Assembly: GCA_910586585.1 (NCBI GenBank)
Contig: CAJUKA010000035.1
Span: forward strand, 1-38,507
From: an uncultured Lachnospiraceae bacterium
GTDB lineage: Bacteria; Bacillota; Clostridia; Lachnospirales; Lachnospiraceae
Direction of reading: 5' to 3'
Length of the DNA stretch: 38,507 nucleotides
Part shown: positions 15,329 to 23,721 of the stretch, piece by piece
Numbering within the stretch: the first letter of the stretch is position 1
How the letters are laid out: each line of letters opens with the position of its first letter
Position numbers and translations under genes: made by a program
Notes under the pieces: model-generated
The model's input: the letters and a program-made list of their open reading frames with translations, nothing else
Databases searched by the model: none
What the model was told of the DNA's origin: nothing

Positions 15329-15924
15329 TTCTGGTTTTCCTCCATATCCTTGCAGCGATTTTTTGTGTTATATTCATTCATAGCAGCATCCACTTTTCCC
15401 TCCAAAATCAAGTTTACTGCTCTCTGCGTTCTCTCAAGGCTGTCTTTCATAACTGCGATCTCTTCCCCATTAAAATGCCCTAATACATAATCGGCCAAAT
15501 CATATCCTTCTGGTTTTCCGCCAACACCGATTTTAATGCGCCTAAAGGTATCATGTCCCAAATTTGCAATAATGCTTTTCAGGCCATTATGTCCCCCAGC
15601 ACTACCTTTTTTGCGAATACGAATCTGCCCTAAATCTAAGCTGATATCGTCATAAATGACAAGAAGCTCTTCTGTTTCATCTATCTTGTAATACTCTGAG
15701 ACTGCACGGATCGCCTCACCACTCAGATTCATATAGGTGAGCGGTTTCACAAGAATTACTTTTGTGCCATTTATCATTCCTTTTCCAATCAGTGACTTAT
15801 GCTTGCATTCTATCATATTAATGTCATATTTATCAGCAAGTGCATCAATCGCCATAAAGCCGATATTGTGCCTTGTGTTCTCATACTGTTTTGTGGGATT
15901 CCCCAATCCTGCTATTATATACAT
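15325..15924 (-). CDS. pth: Peptidyl-tRNA hydrolase
   Basis: This enzyme recycles peptidyl-tRNA released from ribosomes. The 199-aa protein has the N-terminal MYIIAGLGNPTKQYENTRHN with the catalytic histidine (His19). It also has VILVKPLTYMNLSGEA, the aspartate motif VIYDDISLDLGQIRIRKKGS and GGHNGLKSI. All match bacterial Pth; length is slightly above the usual ~190. AGGA precedes the ATG. The stop overlaps the mfd start (ATGA), the classic pth-mfd arrangement of Firmicutes. A weak extended -10 (TGTTAGAAT on the minus strand, ~16030) may supply its promoter. Confidence 0.96.
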   Translation of the reverse strand: MYIIAGLGNPTKQYENTRHNIGFMAIDALADKYDINMIECKHKSLIGKGMINGTKVILVKPLTYMNLSGEAIRAVSEYYKIDETEELLVIYDDISLDLGQIRIRKKGSAGGHNGLKSIIANLGHDTFRRIKIGVGGKPEGYDLADYVLGHFNGEEIAVMKDSLERTQRAVNLILEGKVDAAMNEYNTKNRCKDMEENQK

Positions 15925-16075
15925 TGCATTTTCCTACCTTATTTCTATTATATGCACTCGTGCCACAAACTGAACTTTCCAATTTATGACATGGCAAAAA
16001 GCACCTCTTCAGATGCACTATAGGACAATTCTAACACAACTGTTTCTTTTGCGCCACCTGCTAATTTTTCAGAAT

Positions 16076-16260
16076 CGCGTCCCTGTGCAATCGTGTAGGG
16101 AAGATTCATCTTCTTCCTACTCGCGCGCCAGACGCGGGCAGCTTTTGCTGCATAATTCCTCTTCGCGTCCCTGTGCAATCGTGTAGGGAAGATTCATCTT
16201 CTTCCTACTCGCGCGCCAGACGCGGGCAGCTTTTGCTGCATACTCCTTTCCGCGTCTGTG
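16076..16260. repeat. Tandem 88-bp structured repeats
   Basis: Unit 1 (16076-16163) and unit 2 (16164-16250) are almost identical, and a third unit starts at 16251 (CGCGTCTGTGTGCAA) and fades. Each unit can fold. CGCGTC pairs with GACGCG across the unit, GTAGGGAAGAT pairs with ATCTTCTTCCTAC around a tight turn, and GCAGC/GCTGC form a small tetraloop hairpin between units. The 88-nt period breaks any reading frame, so this is not coding. It resembles an intergenic REP-like family. Confidence 0.75.
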
Positions 16261-16264
16261 TGCA

Positions 16265-16295
16265 AAAAAGGGAATACCGCCAAGCAGTATTCCCC
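16265..16295 (-). terminator. spoVG terminator
   Basis: On the minus strand GGGAATACTGC and GCGGTATTCCC form an 11-bp stem with a 3-nt loop, followed by TTTTTT. Confidence 0.85.
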
Positions 16296-16344
16296 TTCAC
16301 CCACATTTTTTTGCAAACTAAGCTGTTGCCAGCTCTATGATCAT

Positions 16345-16635
16345 TTATTTTGTATTATCCGAAGTTTCTTCTTCCGGCTCTAATAGCGCTTTCTCATAGC
16401 TCTCCAGAATTGTTCTTTGGATGGTATCTCTCGTATTAGAGTTGATCGGATGTGCAATATCCCTGTATTCCCCATCTGCAGATTTCTTGCTAGGCATTGC
16501 GATAAAAAGCCCCTTCTCTCCCTCGATAACTTTGATGTCATGAACTACAAATTCATCATCAAGTGTAATGGAAACCACTGCCTTCATTTTGCCTTCTTTT
16601 GTTATTTTGCGAACGCGAACATCTGTTATCCTCAT
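16345..16635 (-). CDS. spoVG: Septation/RNA-binding regulator SpoVG
   Basis: This small conserved nucleic-acid-binding protein is linked to septation and sporulation. It shows MRITDVRVRKITKEGKMKAV, DEFVVHDIKVIEGEKGLFIA, MPSKK, YRDIAHPINSNTRDTI. It is 96 aa from the ATG at 16635, the family length; GGGGG lies 8 nt upstream. An in-frame ATG at 16656 would add seven residues and lacks an RBS. It lies 94 nt downstream of glgD and is followed by a strong terminator. Confidence 0.95.
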   Translation of the reverse strand: MRITDVRVRKITKEGKMKAVVSITLDDEFVVHDIKVIEGEKGLFIAMPSKKSADGEYRDIAHPINSNTRDTIQRTILESYEKALLEPEEETSDNTK

Positions 16636-16729
16636 TCTTTTGTCCCCCTTTTGCAAGTCCTTTGTTTCTTTTCTTTTTTGTGGATTTGTGTTTTAAACAC
16701 TTTTACTTATAAAACATGCTGTACATGCC

Positions 16730-17848
16730 TTATAATACGTACCTTTCATTTTTCTCTACCACAACCTTTATACCAGTTTCCCCAATATGGTGTGAATTCG
16801 CGCGAATCGTATCACGGCTTTCTACAATACAGTTTTCAATGTGGGTATTATCGCCAAGATACACATCGTTTAATATGATAGAGTTTTTGATGGTACAATT
16901 GTTGCCGACAAAAACCTCCTTGAACAGGATAGAATTTTCTACCGTGCCATTGATAATACAACCACTGGAAATCAAGCTGTTTCTAACCTGTGAACCTGGG
17001 TTGTACTTTGCTGGCGGCAAGTCGTCAACTTTTGAATATACATCCGGATACTGTTTAAAGAAATAGTCACGGATATCTTTCCTAAGAAAATCCATATTGG
17101 TACCGTAGTAATCTTCTACTGTTGCAATATTCCTCCAATATGACTGAATCTTGTACCCGTATATTCGCTTTAAGTCTTTATAGCGGATAAGGATATCCTG
17201 CACCAGATCGTGCCTTCCCTCCTCAGCGCTCTTTTCAATAAGTTCGATAAGCTGCCTGCGCCTAATCACATAGATTCCGCATGATACGGTCTTTGATTTT
17301 GCCACCATAGGCTTCTCCTCGAACTGCACAATACGGCCGTCATCATTCATTCCGACAACGCCATACCTGTCCACATCTGCATCGTCAGGCATATCCTTAA
17401 CAACAATGGTAATATCTGCCTTTTTTGCAATATGGTACTCTAAAATTTTATTGTAATCCATCTTGTAAACGCAATCACCAGTAGCAATTACGACATATGG
17501 TTCATGACTTCTTTTTAAAAATGTGAGGTTCTGATAGATACTGTCGGCTGTTCCCTGATACCAGTTGCTGTTTTCGTGAGTGACAGTCGGCGTAAATGTA
17601 TATAATCCTCCCTGTTTTCGTCCAAAATCCCACCACTTCGATGAGCTTAAATGCTCATGAAGGCTTCTTGAGTTGTATTGTGTGATCACTGCAACTCTCT
17701 GAATATGTGAATTGGACATATTACTCAGCGTAAAATCAATACTCCGATAACTTCCCGCTATCGGCATCGCCGAAATTGCTCTCTTGTGGGAGAGCTCTTT
17801 CATTTTTCTGTTATTTCCCCCTGCTAACACAATTCCTAATGCTCTCAT
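16730..17848 (-). CDS. glgD: ADP-glucose pyrophosphorylase regulatory subunit GlgD
   Basis: The 372-aa GlgC paralogue forms the GlgCD heteromer for glycogen synthesis in Firmicutes. The nucleotidyltransferase signature is degenerate (LAGGNNRKMKELSHKRAISA instead of GGxGxRLxxLTxxRAKPAV). This fits a non-catalytic subunit. IDFTLSNMSNS, YVVIATGDCVYKMDYNKILE and the C-terminal left-handed beta-helix (GNNCTIKNSIILNDVYLGDN) are present. GGGGGA is 5 nt before the ATG. It starts 46 nt after the glgC stop on the same strand, so glgC-glgD is an operon. Confidence 0.93.
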   Translation of the reverse strand: MRALGIVLAGGNNRKMKELSHKRAISAMPIAGSYRSIDFTLSNMSNSHIQRVAVITQYNSRSLHEHLSSSKWWDFGRKQGGLYTFTPTVTHENSNWYQGTADSIYQNLTFLKRSHEPYVVIATGDCVYKMDYNKILEYHIAKKADITIVVKDMPDDADVDRYGVVGMNDDGRIVQFEEKPMVAKSKTVSCGIYVIRRRQLIELIEKSAEEGRHDLVQDILIRYKDLKRIYGYKIQSYWRNIATVEDYYGTNMDFLRKDIRDYFFKQYPDVYSKVDDLPPAKYNPGSQVRNSLISSGCIINGTVENSILFKEVFVGNNCTIKNSIILNDVYLGDNTHIENCIVESRDTIRANSHHIGETGIKVVVEKNERYVL

Positions 17849-17894
17849 CTAAATCCCCCATTCCTGATTTTCGCTCAAGTGTTCTATCCACTTG

Positions 17895-19163
17895 TTAGTC
17901 GCTCACCTTAATCAATGTTTTGCCGCTGTCTAAAATACCCTCTGGATAGTCAGCCGCCACAGTGATACCGGCCGCCACAGAATTTTTTCCTATCTTAACA
18001 TTAGCAGGAATGATGGACTTCTCACCGATTGTAACAAGTCCGTTGTTATATATATCAGGTCTTGTATCATTTTCCTTTTCAGGAAGCGTACCAAGTTCTG
18101 TGTTGTCACCAATCTGAGCATATTCATCAATAATGGCCTTTTCAATTATGCAGTGGTTTCCAATCTGTGCCTGATTCATAATAATGGAATTGCGCACGAT
18201 AGTTCCCTCTCCTATCATAACACCACATCCAATGACAGAATTATAAACCTTTCCATAAATCTCAGAGCCTTCTCCAATAATACAGCGCTCTGCTACACTG
18301 TCCGCCGCAATGTACTGTGGCGGCAGAATCTCGCTTTTGGTATAAATCTTCCAATATTCCTCATAAAGGTTAAATTCGGGTACAATATCAATCAGCTCCA
18401 TATTGGCCTCCCAATAAGAACTTAATGTCCCCACATCCTTCCAATATCCATTAAATTCATAAGAATACATAGGGCAGCACTTTTCATGACAATATGGAAT
18501 CACATGCTTGCCAAAGTCAAGTGCAGGCTGATCCGCCTTCGCTAACAGCGCATCTTTAAGTGTTTTCCAATTAAAGATATAAATTCCCATCGAAGCGAGA
18601 TTACTTCTGGGATTCTCTGGTTTTTCCTCAAAGTCAATGATCTTTTTATTTTCATCTGTAATTACAATGCCAAACCGTTTTGCCTCCTCAATAGGAACAG
18701 GCATAGATGCAATCGTTACCTCAGAACCGCTCTCCTTATGAAAATCAAGCATCACTTCATAATCCATCTTGTAAATGTGATCTCCAGAAAGCACAAGTAC
18801 ATAGTCTGGATTGTACGTTTCCATATACTCAAGATTTTGGAAAATAGCATTCGCAGTGCCAGTATACCACTCACTCTCGCCGCTCTTCTCATAGGGCGGG
18901 AGTACTGTTACACCACCGATATTGCGGTCCAAATCCCATGGAATACCAATTCCAATATGTGTGTTCAGCTTCAATGGCTGATACTGCGTAAGCACTCCAA
19001 CTGTGTCGATACCGGAATTAATACAGTTACTAAGCGGGAAATCAATGATTCGGTACTTTCCGCCAAAAGCAACTGCCGGTTTTGCCATTTTTGATGTCAG
19101 TACACCTAGTCTTGATCCCTGTCCACCTGCCAAAAGCATGGCAATCATTTCTTTTTTAATCAT
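17895..19163 (-). CDS. glgC: Glucose-1-phosphate adenylyltransferase GlgC
   Basis: This enzyme catalyses glucose-1-phosphate + ATP to ADP-glucose, the committed step of glycogen synthesis. The 422-aa product has the intact pyrophosphorylase loop LLAGGQGSRLGVLTSKMAKP, GKYRIIDFPLSNCINSGID, VLSGDHIYKMDYEVMLDFHK and the FEEKP motif, then a beta-helix C-terminus (IGEGSEIYGKVYNSVIGCGV). I chose ATG 19163 (MIKKEMIAMLL) because AGGGGTG precedes it; the frame is open to 19202 but lacks an RBS there. The leader contains a possible attenuator hairpin. Confidence 0.95.
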   Translation of the reverse strand: MIKKEMIAMLLAGGQGSRLGVLTSKMAKPAVAFGGKYRIIDFPLSNCINSGIDTVGVLTQYQPLKLNTHIGIGIPWDLDRNIGGVTVLPPYEKSGESEWYTGTANAIFQNLEYMETYNPDYVLVLSGDHIYKMDYEVMLDFHKESGSEVTIASMPVPIEEAKRFGIVITDENKKIIDFEEKPENPRSNLASMGIYIFNWKTLKDALLAKADQPALDFGKHVIPYCHEKCCPMYSYEFNGYWKDVGTLSSYWEANMELIDIVPEFNLYEEYWKIYTKSEILPPQYIAADSVAERCIIGEGSEIYGKVYNSVIGCGVMIGEGTIVRNSIIMNQAQIGNHCIIEKAIIDEYAQIGDNTELGTLPEKENDTRPDIYNNGLVTIGEKSIIPANVKIGKNSVAAGITVAADYPEGILDSGKTLIKVSD

Positions 19164-19248
19164 GTTGTCACCCCTACTTGCATAATAATGAGTTTCGCAC
19201 AACTACTCCGCATCAAAATCCGGACAGTCACGTTTCACACTGAAGTCG

Positions 19249-19305
19249 AAAAATGTCGATTTGTGACATTTTTTGCCTAAAAATAAACCCTAATTAATTA
19301 TAGCA
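19249..19305 (-). promoter_or_regulatory. glgC promoter and leader hairpin
   Basis: An extended -10, TGCTATAAT on the minus strand (19297-19305), has no good -35. About 25 nt downstream of it, AAAAAATGTC/GACATTTTTT forms a hairpin ending in a T-run (19249-19274), about 85 nt before glgC. This looks like a terminator inside the leader, so glgC may be controlled by attenuation. Confidence 0.5.
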
Positions 19306-19461
19306 TACAATTTCACTAAAGGGAACAACTTTAATTCGAATATTTTCGGGATATTATTGGTTTATCATATATAATTTCAAAATATGACACAATAATCTTT
19401 TTCGTATACATAACTTATATCGGTTGTATTTAGGAAAGATTGAGATATTGGTTTGAATTTC

Positions 19462-19618
19462 TTGTTACTTTTCACACCCGCGCCATGCACTTGCTGCATG
19501 GGGTCGGATCAAGCGCCAAAATGCGTGCTTTTTGCATTTTGTGTGCATCAGTTGTGCAATTCACACCCAAATCGTTGTAAATGTATGTGAAATCTGGCGT
19601 AAGTGTGAATTGTAACAA
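19462..19618. mobile_element. MITE-like element with terminal inverted repeats
   Basis: TTGTTACTTTTCACAC (19462-19477) and GTGTGAATTGTAACAA (19603-19618) match as inverted repeats in 14 of 16 positions. The 157-bp unit is flanked directly by TTTC on both sides (19458-19461 and 19619-19622), as expected for a 4-bp target duplication. Inside are further perfect stems (CCATGCA/TGCATGG and CAAAATGC/GCATTTTG) and no coding frame. It could instead be a structured RNA. Confidence 0.5.
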
Positions 19619-19627
19619 TTTCTTTCA

Positions 19628-19636
19628 TGTTACTAT
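19628..19636 (+). promoter_or_regulatory. Extended -10 element for murC
   Basis: TGTTACTAT matches TGnTAnnnT. A TTGTAA lies 15 nt upstream, within the end of the MITE-like element, so part of this promoter may be supplied by that element. About 150 nt of AT-rich leader precede murC. Confidence 0.4.
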
Positions 19637-19789
19637 GGAAAAGTTTGTCTGTCAGGTGTATGATGAATAACAGTATTGTATGACTCATATAACAAAGCTG
19701 CTAAAAATTTTTTATCAGATACCTTTTGCAAAATGAATCATATTATAATAAATTATAAATATAATATATATATGAAAGGACTTTTATTC

Positions 19790-21169
19790 ATGTATCAGAT
19801 AAATTTTAACAAACCAATTCATGTACATTTTATTGGCATAGGCGGCATCAGCATGTCCGGTCTTGCACAAATTCTGCTGGGTGCAGGCTTTTTGATCAGT
19901 GGTTCTGATGCTAAGAAATCACCGCTGACACAGCACCTTTCTGCTATGGGTGCCAAAATACGATATCCGCAGATGGCAAGCAACATCACTTCGGATATTG
20001 ACCTTGTGGTATACACCGCCGCCATTTCAGAAGACAATCCGGAATTTGCCGCCGCAGTCCAAAACAATATTCCCATGATGACGCGCGCAGACCTGCTTGG
20101 ACAAATTATGAAAAATTATACCATGCCGATTGCTGTCAGCGGCACTCATGGAAAGACAACTACCACCTCTATGATTTCTGAAGTGCTTTTAGCGGCTGAT
20201 ACTGATCCAACCTTATCCATTGGGGGCATCCTAAAATCTATCAATGGAAATATCCGCGTGGGAAAATCAGGCTATTTTGTGACAGAAGCATGCGAATACA
20301 CCAATTCGTTTTTAAGCTTTTTTCCACGTATCAGCATTATTTTGAATATCGAAGAGGACCACATGGACTTTTTTAAAGACATCGAGGATATTCGGTGTTC
20401 TTTTCGAAAATTTGCCAGCATACTTCCAAATGATGGTTTCCTGATTATCAACAAAGCCATTGACAAAATAGACTTGTTTACACAAGGACTTGACTGCAAT
20501 ATCATCACCTTCGGGACAGACAAAAGCGCTGACTACAGCTACACAGACATTGTTTATGATGACTGCGGGCGCGTTTCTTATACCCTGTTAAAAAAAGGCG
20601 TACACTGCGGCGTTGTTCATCTTGGTGTGACTGGAGAACACAATATCATCAATTCATTGTCAGTGATAGCATTGATGGATATTCTTCAGATTGATATGGA
20701 TACCGTACTTCATGCGCTCTCTGCATTTGAAGGAACCAAGAGACGGTTTGAAAAAAAAGGGGAGGTCGGCGGCGTCACAATTCTTGACGACTATGCCCAT
20801 CATCCAACAGAAATCACCGCAACCTTAAAAGCCGCTGCGAAATATCCGCACAAGACACTGTGGTGTGTATTTCAGCCGCATACTTATACACGAACCAAAG
20901 CATTTTTGAATGATTTCGCTCATGCCCTCACACTTGCGGACAAAGTGGTACTGGCTGATATCTATGCCGCACGGGAAAAAAATACAATCGGTATCAGCTC
21001 GCTGGATCTCTTGCACGAAATCGAAAAATTAGGCCAGGAATGCTATTATTTCCGCACATTTGACGAAATAGAAAATTTTTTATTAAAAAATTGTATCAAC
21101 GGTGATTTGTTGATAACTATGGGCGCTGGAGATGTCGTAAAAATCGGTGAAAGTATGCTTGGAATATAA
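19790..21169 (+). CDS. murC: UDP-N-acetylmuramate--L-alanine ligase MurC
   Basis: This cytoplasmic Mur ligase adds L-Ala to UDP-MurNAc. The product is 459 aa from the ATG at 19790 (MYQINFNKPIHVHFIGIGGI, the UDP-binding Rossmann loop GIGGISMSG). AAAGGA lies upstream; the frame is open further 5' but without RBS. The ATP loop is SGTHGKTTTTSM, followed by LNIEEDHMDFF, GEHNIINSLSVIALM, and DDYAHHPTEITATLKAA, all Mur ligase hallmarks. The downstream region is a DnaA-box cluster rather than another cell-wall gene. Confidence 0.96.
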   Translation: MYQINFNKPIHVHFIGIGGISMSGLAQILLGAGFLISGSDAKKSPLTQHLSAMGAKIRYPQMASNITSDIDLVVYTAAISEDNPEFAAAVQNNIPMMTRADLLGQIMKNYTMPIAVSGTHGKTTTTSMISEVLLAADTDPTLSIGGILKSINGNIRVGKSGYFVTEACEYTNSFLSFFPRISIILNIEEDHMDFFKDIEDIRCSFRKFASILPNDGFLIINKAIDKIDLFTQGLDCNIITFGTDKSADYSYTDIVYDDCGRVSYTLLKKGVHCGVVHLGVTGEHNIINSLSVIALMDILQIDMDTVLHALSAFEGTKRRFEKKGEVGGVTILDDYAHHPTEITATLKAAAKYPHKTLWCVFQPHTYTRTKAFLNDFAHALTLADKVVLADIYAAREKNTIGISSLDLLHEIEKLGQECYYFRTFDEIENFLLKNCINGDLLITMGAGDVVKIGESMLGI

Positions 21170-21339
21170 TTATCCACAGTATCCACATTTTTTTCGGTTC
21201 ATATCAGCCAAAAAGGTGTGGATATTTTTCATTTTCATCCACAGTATTCTCCATAAAAATTCACCTGTTATATTTGTGGCACCTCAAGGAATTGGAAGGA
21301 TTGGCGCAAAAAACATCCACAGTATCCACAATATCCACA
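21170..21339. other. Cluster of seven DnaA-box-like 9-mers
   Basis: The consensus TTATCCACA occurs at 21170-21178, beginning on the last base of the murC stop. It is followed immediately by GTATCCACA (21179-21187). Then come TGTGGATAT (reverse, 21217-21225) and TCATCCACA (21235-21243), and a back-to-back triplet ACATCCACA, GTATCCACA, ATATCCACA (21313-21339). DnaA binds such 9-mers. Seven in 170 bp is far above chance and lies directly upstream of primosome genes. The canonical dnaA gene is not in this window. Confidence 0.75.
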
Positions 21340-21386
21340 ACAGCGGAGAACCCTCGTATTCACAAGGCGTTTCAAGGGGGCGGGGC

Positions 21387-21414
21387 TTGCTTTTTTCTTT
21401 TATTGTGCTACAAT
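21387..21414 (+). promoter_or_regulatory. Promoter for dnaD-dnaC-prs
   Basis: TTGCTT (21387-21392), a 16-nt spacer and TACAAT (21409-21414) preceded by TG form an extended -10 promoter 146 nt before dnaD. The rest of the 390-nt gap beyond the DnaA boxes holds no gene. Confidence 0.55.
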
Positions 21415-21559
21415 ACTCTTACCTTACAGGTACCGGTATCTCCCATTCCGGATCTTACTAAGGAATTTATACCAGGACAGAAAAAATTCGTGCCGGTGTC
21501 AAAAGCGTCTTTGTGTGGAAATCATCAAGTCGCAGGCGGCTGGCAGTATGGAGGTTAAT

Positions 21560-22675
21560 ATGAATCGTGTCAATATCTATCGAAATGCTACCAGTAGTCA
21601 GACAAACATCTCTAATGTATTTATTGATGAATATATGGCAGATGCAAATGATGCCCAGCTTAAAATTTATCTTTTTCTGATTCGCATGATGAACGCTAAT
21701 CTCCCAACAAGCGTTACGGATATTGCGGACAAGTTTAATTATACAGAAAAGGATGTGCTTAGAGCACTGATGTACTGGGAGTCAAGACAGCTCTTAGCGC
21801 TTGATTTTGACGCGTCCCATAATCTGTCTGGTATCCAGGTACTTTCCCTGGGAAAAACATATGAGGCTCCTCGTTCGATTCCTCGTATTACCCCGGTCTT
21901 GTCCTTTATAAGGCCGGCATCCATGCAGGCGGGCATGACTGCAAAGGCAATCACAACACAGCCAACTGTCGGCCAGACAATGGCAGCGGCTGGCAGCAGG
22001 CCCGCAAATGGAGAAACCAGCAGGCATTCCTATTCTTCTGATGATCTGAAAAACTTCAGAAACAGTGAAGATGTAGAACAATTGCTGATGGTTACAGAAC
22101 AATATGTTGGGAGACAACTAACTAGAAATGATATGGAGACCATTCTATATTTTTATGATCAGCTTAACTTTTCTGCTGATTTGATTGATTATCTGGTGCA
22201 GCACTGTGTTGAACGCGGCAAAAAAGATTTCCGATATATGGAAAAAGTTGCTCTTGCATGGCATGAGCAGGGAATTGCTTCACCAAAAGAAGCGCAAAAC
22301 GCGTCCCGCAAATATGATAAAAATGTGTACGCCATCATGAAATCACTTGGAAAAAACACCAATCCAGCTCCAAAGGAGCTTGAGTACATCAATAAATGGA
22401 CAAAAGATTATGGATTTTTGCTGGATGTCATACAGGAAGCCTGTGACAAAACAGTGATGACTACAGACACCCATCGTTTTGCATATGCAGATGGCATTCT
22501 TACCAAATGGTATCAGGCCGGTGTGCATCACAAAACAGATATTCCTGCTGCTGATGCCGCATACAAGCGTACCAATGCCAAAAGCGATACCATTATTACA
22601 AAGAACAAATTTAATAATTTTGCCCGAAGCGCCTATGATTTTGATGAACTCGAACAGAGTATCCTGAGCAATTAG
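21560..22675 (+). CDS. dnaD: DnaD-domain primosomal protein
   Basis: The 371-aa product has an N-terminal winged-helix DnaD-like domain (DANDAQLKIYLFLIRMMNAN, TDIADKFNYTEKDVLRALMY). A low-complexity linker covers ~120-165. Two C-terminal DnaB_2/DnaD domains follow: TRNDMETILYFYDQLNFSAD, LIDYLVQHCVERGKKDFRYM; then a second repeat to the YDFDELEQSILSN tail. DnaD-type proteins remodel origin DNA and help load the replicative helicase. GGAGG is 5 nt before ATG 21560. It is upstream of the helicase loader with a 33-nt gap, a functional primosome pair, and just downstream of the DnaA boxes. Confidence 0.88.
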   Translation: MNRVNIYRNATSSQTNISNVFIDEYMADANDAQLKIYLFLIRMMNANLPTSVTDIADKFNYTEKDVLRALMYWESRQLLALDFDASHNLSGIQVLSLGKTYEAPRSIPRITPVLSFIRPASMQAGMTAKAITTQPTVGQTMAAAGSRPANGETSRHSYSSDDLKNFRNSEDVEQLLMVTEQYVGRQLTRNDMETILYFYDQLNFSADLIDYLVQHCVERGKKDFRYMEKVALAWHEQGIASPKEAQNASRKYDKNVYAIMKSLGKNTNPAPKELEYINKWTKDYGFLLDVIQEACDKTVMTTDTHRFAYADGILTKWYQAGVHHKTDIPAADAAYKRTNAKSDTIITKNKFNNFARSAYDFDELEQSILSN

Positions 22676-22708
22676 CTTCCAACTGTGAAAAGAAAGAGGT
22701 AATACCAA

Positions 22709-23683
22709 ATGCCGCTTACAAACAGTCAATATGACTCTATTATGCGCTCCTATGAGGAAAAGCAGCGGATTGCAAGACACCGCCTTGAAGAACACATCAA
22801 AACCGTATACCAGACAATTCCGGCTTACGAAAAACTGGACAAGCTTGTAGCGTCCACTTCCATCGAACATGGCAGAAGGCTGCTTGGCGGCGACGCCCAG
22901 GCATTGTCCGACTTAAAACAGCGTTTGAAGGAGCTTTCCAAACAGAAAGCTTCTTTGTTGTGCCAAAATGGTTTTTCTGCTGATTATTTGTCTCCGGTAT
23001 ATGAATGTGCCCAGTGCAGCGACACTGGATATATTGACGGCAGAAAATGCAACTGTTTCCGCGAGGCAGAAATCAATATGATCTATGAGCAGTCCCATAT
23101 CAAAAACCTATTGAAAACAGAAAATTTTTCTGCATTATCCTATGAATATTATGAAGGGGAGAATCTCGAAAAATTTACAAAAGCTGTACAAATATGCCAA
23201 AATTTTGTGAAAAGCTTTTATTTGGACTACCGCAACCTGTTTTTTTATGGTACAGTAGGTACGGGAAAGTCCTTTTTGTCGTGCTGTGTTGCCAAGGAAC
23301 TTATGGATCAGGGAAATCTGGTTATCTATTTCAGTGCCGCCCGGCTTTTTGACGCACTATCCAAAAGCACTTTTGACAAGGATAATAATGAATCGCTAGC
23401 GGGCATCTCAGATGATATCTGCGATTGTGACCTGCTTATTATTGATGATCTTGGGACTGAACTGACTAACTCTTTTGTTTCCTCCCAGCTTTTCTCATGT
23501 CTCAACAACCGGCATATGAGAAAAAAATCAACAATCATTACAACAAACCTGTCATTGGGCGAACTGCGGGATCGATACTCAGACAGAATCTTTTCCCGTA
23601 TCACAAGCAACTATGATGTATGCAAACTTACCGGACGTGACATACGCATGCAGAAAAAAACATTATCTTCAAACAAGCAGTAA
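22709..23683 (+). CDS. dnaC: Helicase loader DnaC/DnaI-type AAA+ ATPase
   Basis: The 324-aa AAA+ protein has an N-terminal zinc site, YECAQCSDTGYIDGRKCNCF (Cys100, 103, 114, 116), as in DnaI. This is followed by Walker A YGTVGTGKSFLS (GTVGTGKS 181-188), Walker B DCDLLIIDDLGTE (~240-251), and sensor-1 STIITTNL. It loads the replicative DnaB/DnaC helicase onto single-stranded DNA. An AAGAGG ribosome site precedes the ATG. The adjacent DnaD-domain gene upstream and prs downstream make a single transcription unit. Confidence 0.88.
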   Translation: MPLTNSQYDSIMRSYEEKQRIARHRLEEHIKTVYQTIPAYEKLDKLVASTSIEHGRRLLGGDAQALSDLKQRLKELSKQKASLLCQNGFSADYLSPVYECAQCSDTGYIDGRKCNCFREAEINMIYEQSHIKNLLKTENFSALSYEYYEGENLEKFTKAVQICQNFVKSFYLDYRNLFFYGTVGTGKSFLSCCVAKELMDQGNLVIYFSAARLFDALSKSTFDKDNNESLAGISDDICDCDLLIIDDLGTELTNSFVSSQLFSCLNNRHMRKKSTIITTNLSLGELRDRYSDRIFSRITSNYDVCKLTGRDIRMQKKTLSSNKQ

Positions 23684-23721
23684 CTTTCAACCTAATTCAC
23701 CTTAGAAAGCGGGGTTTTTTA

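Larger units (their letters stand above)
15925..16344. other. Intergenic region between spoVG and pth with structured repeats
   Basis: There is no convincing gene in this 420-nt gap. It contains the spoVG terminator (16265-16295) and two tandem 88-bp structured repeats (16076-16250). A minus-strand open stretch at 15984-16178 has only a TTG start without RBS and crosses the repeat, so I do not call it. Confidence 0.6.

Noticed and set aside
15984..16178. 64-codon minus-strand frame between spoVG and pth
   Set aside because: It starts at a TTG without RBS inside an 88-bp repeat whose period is not a multiple of three. The tail resembles no known protein.
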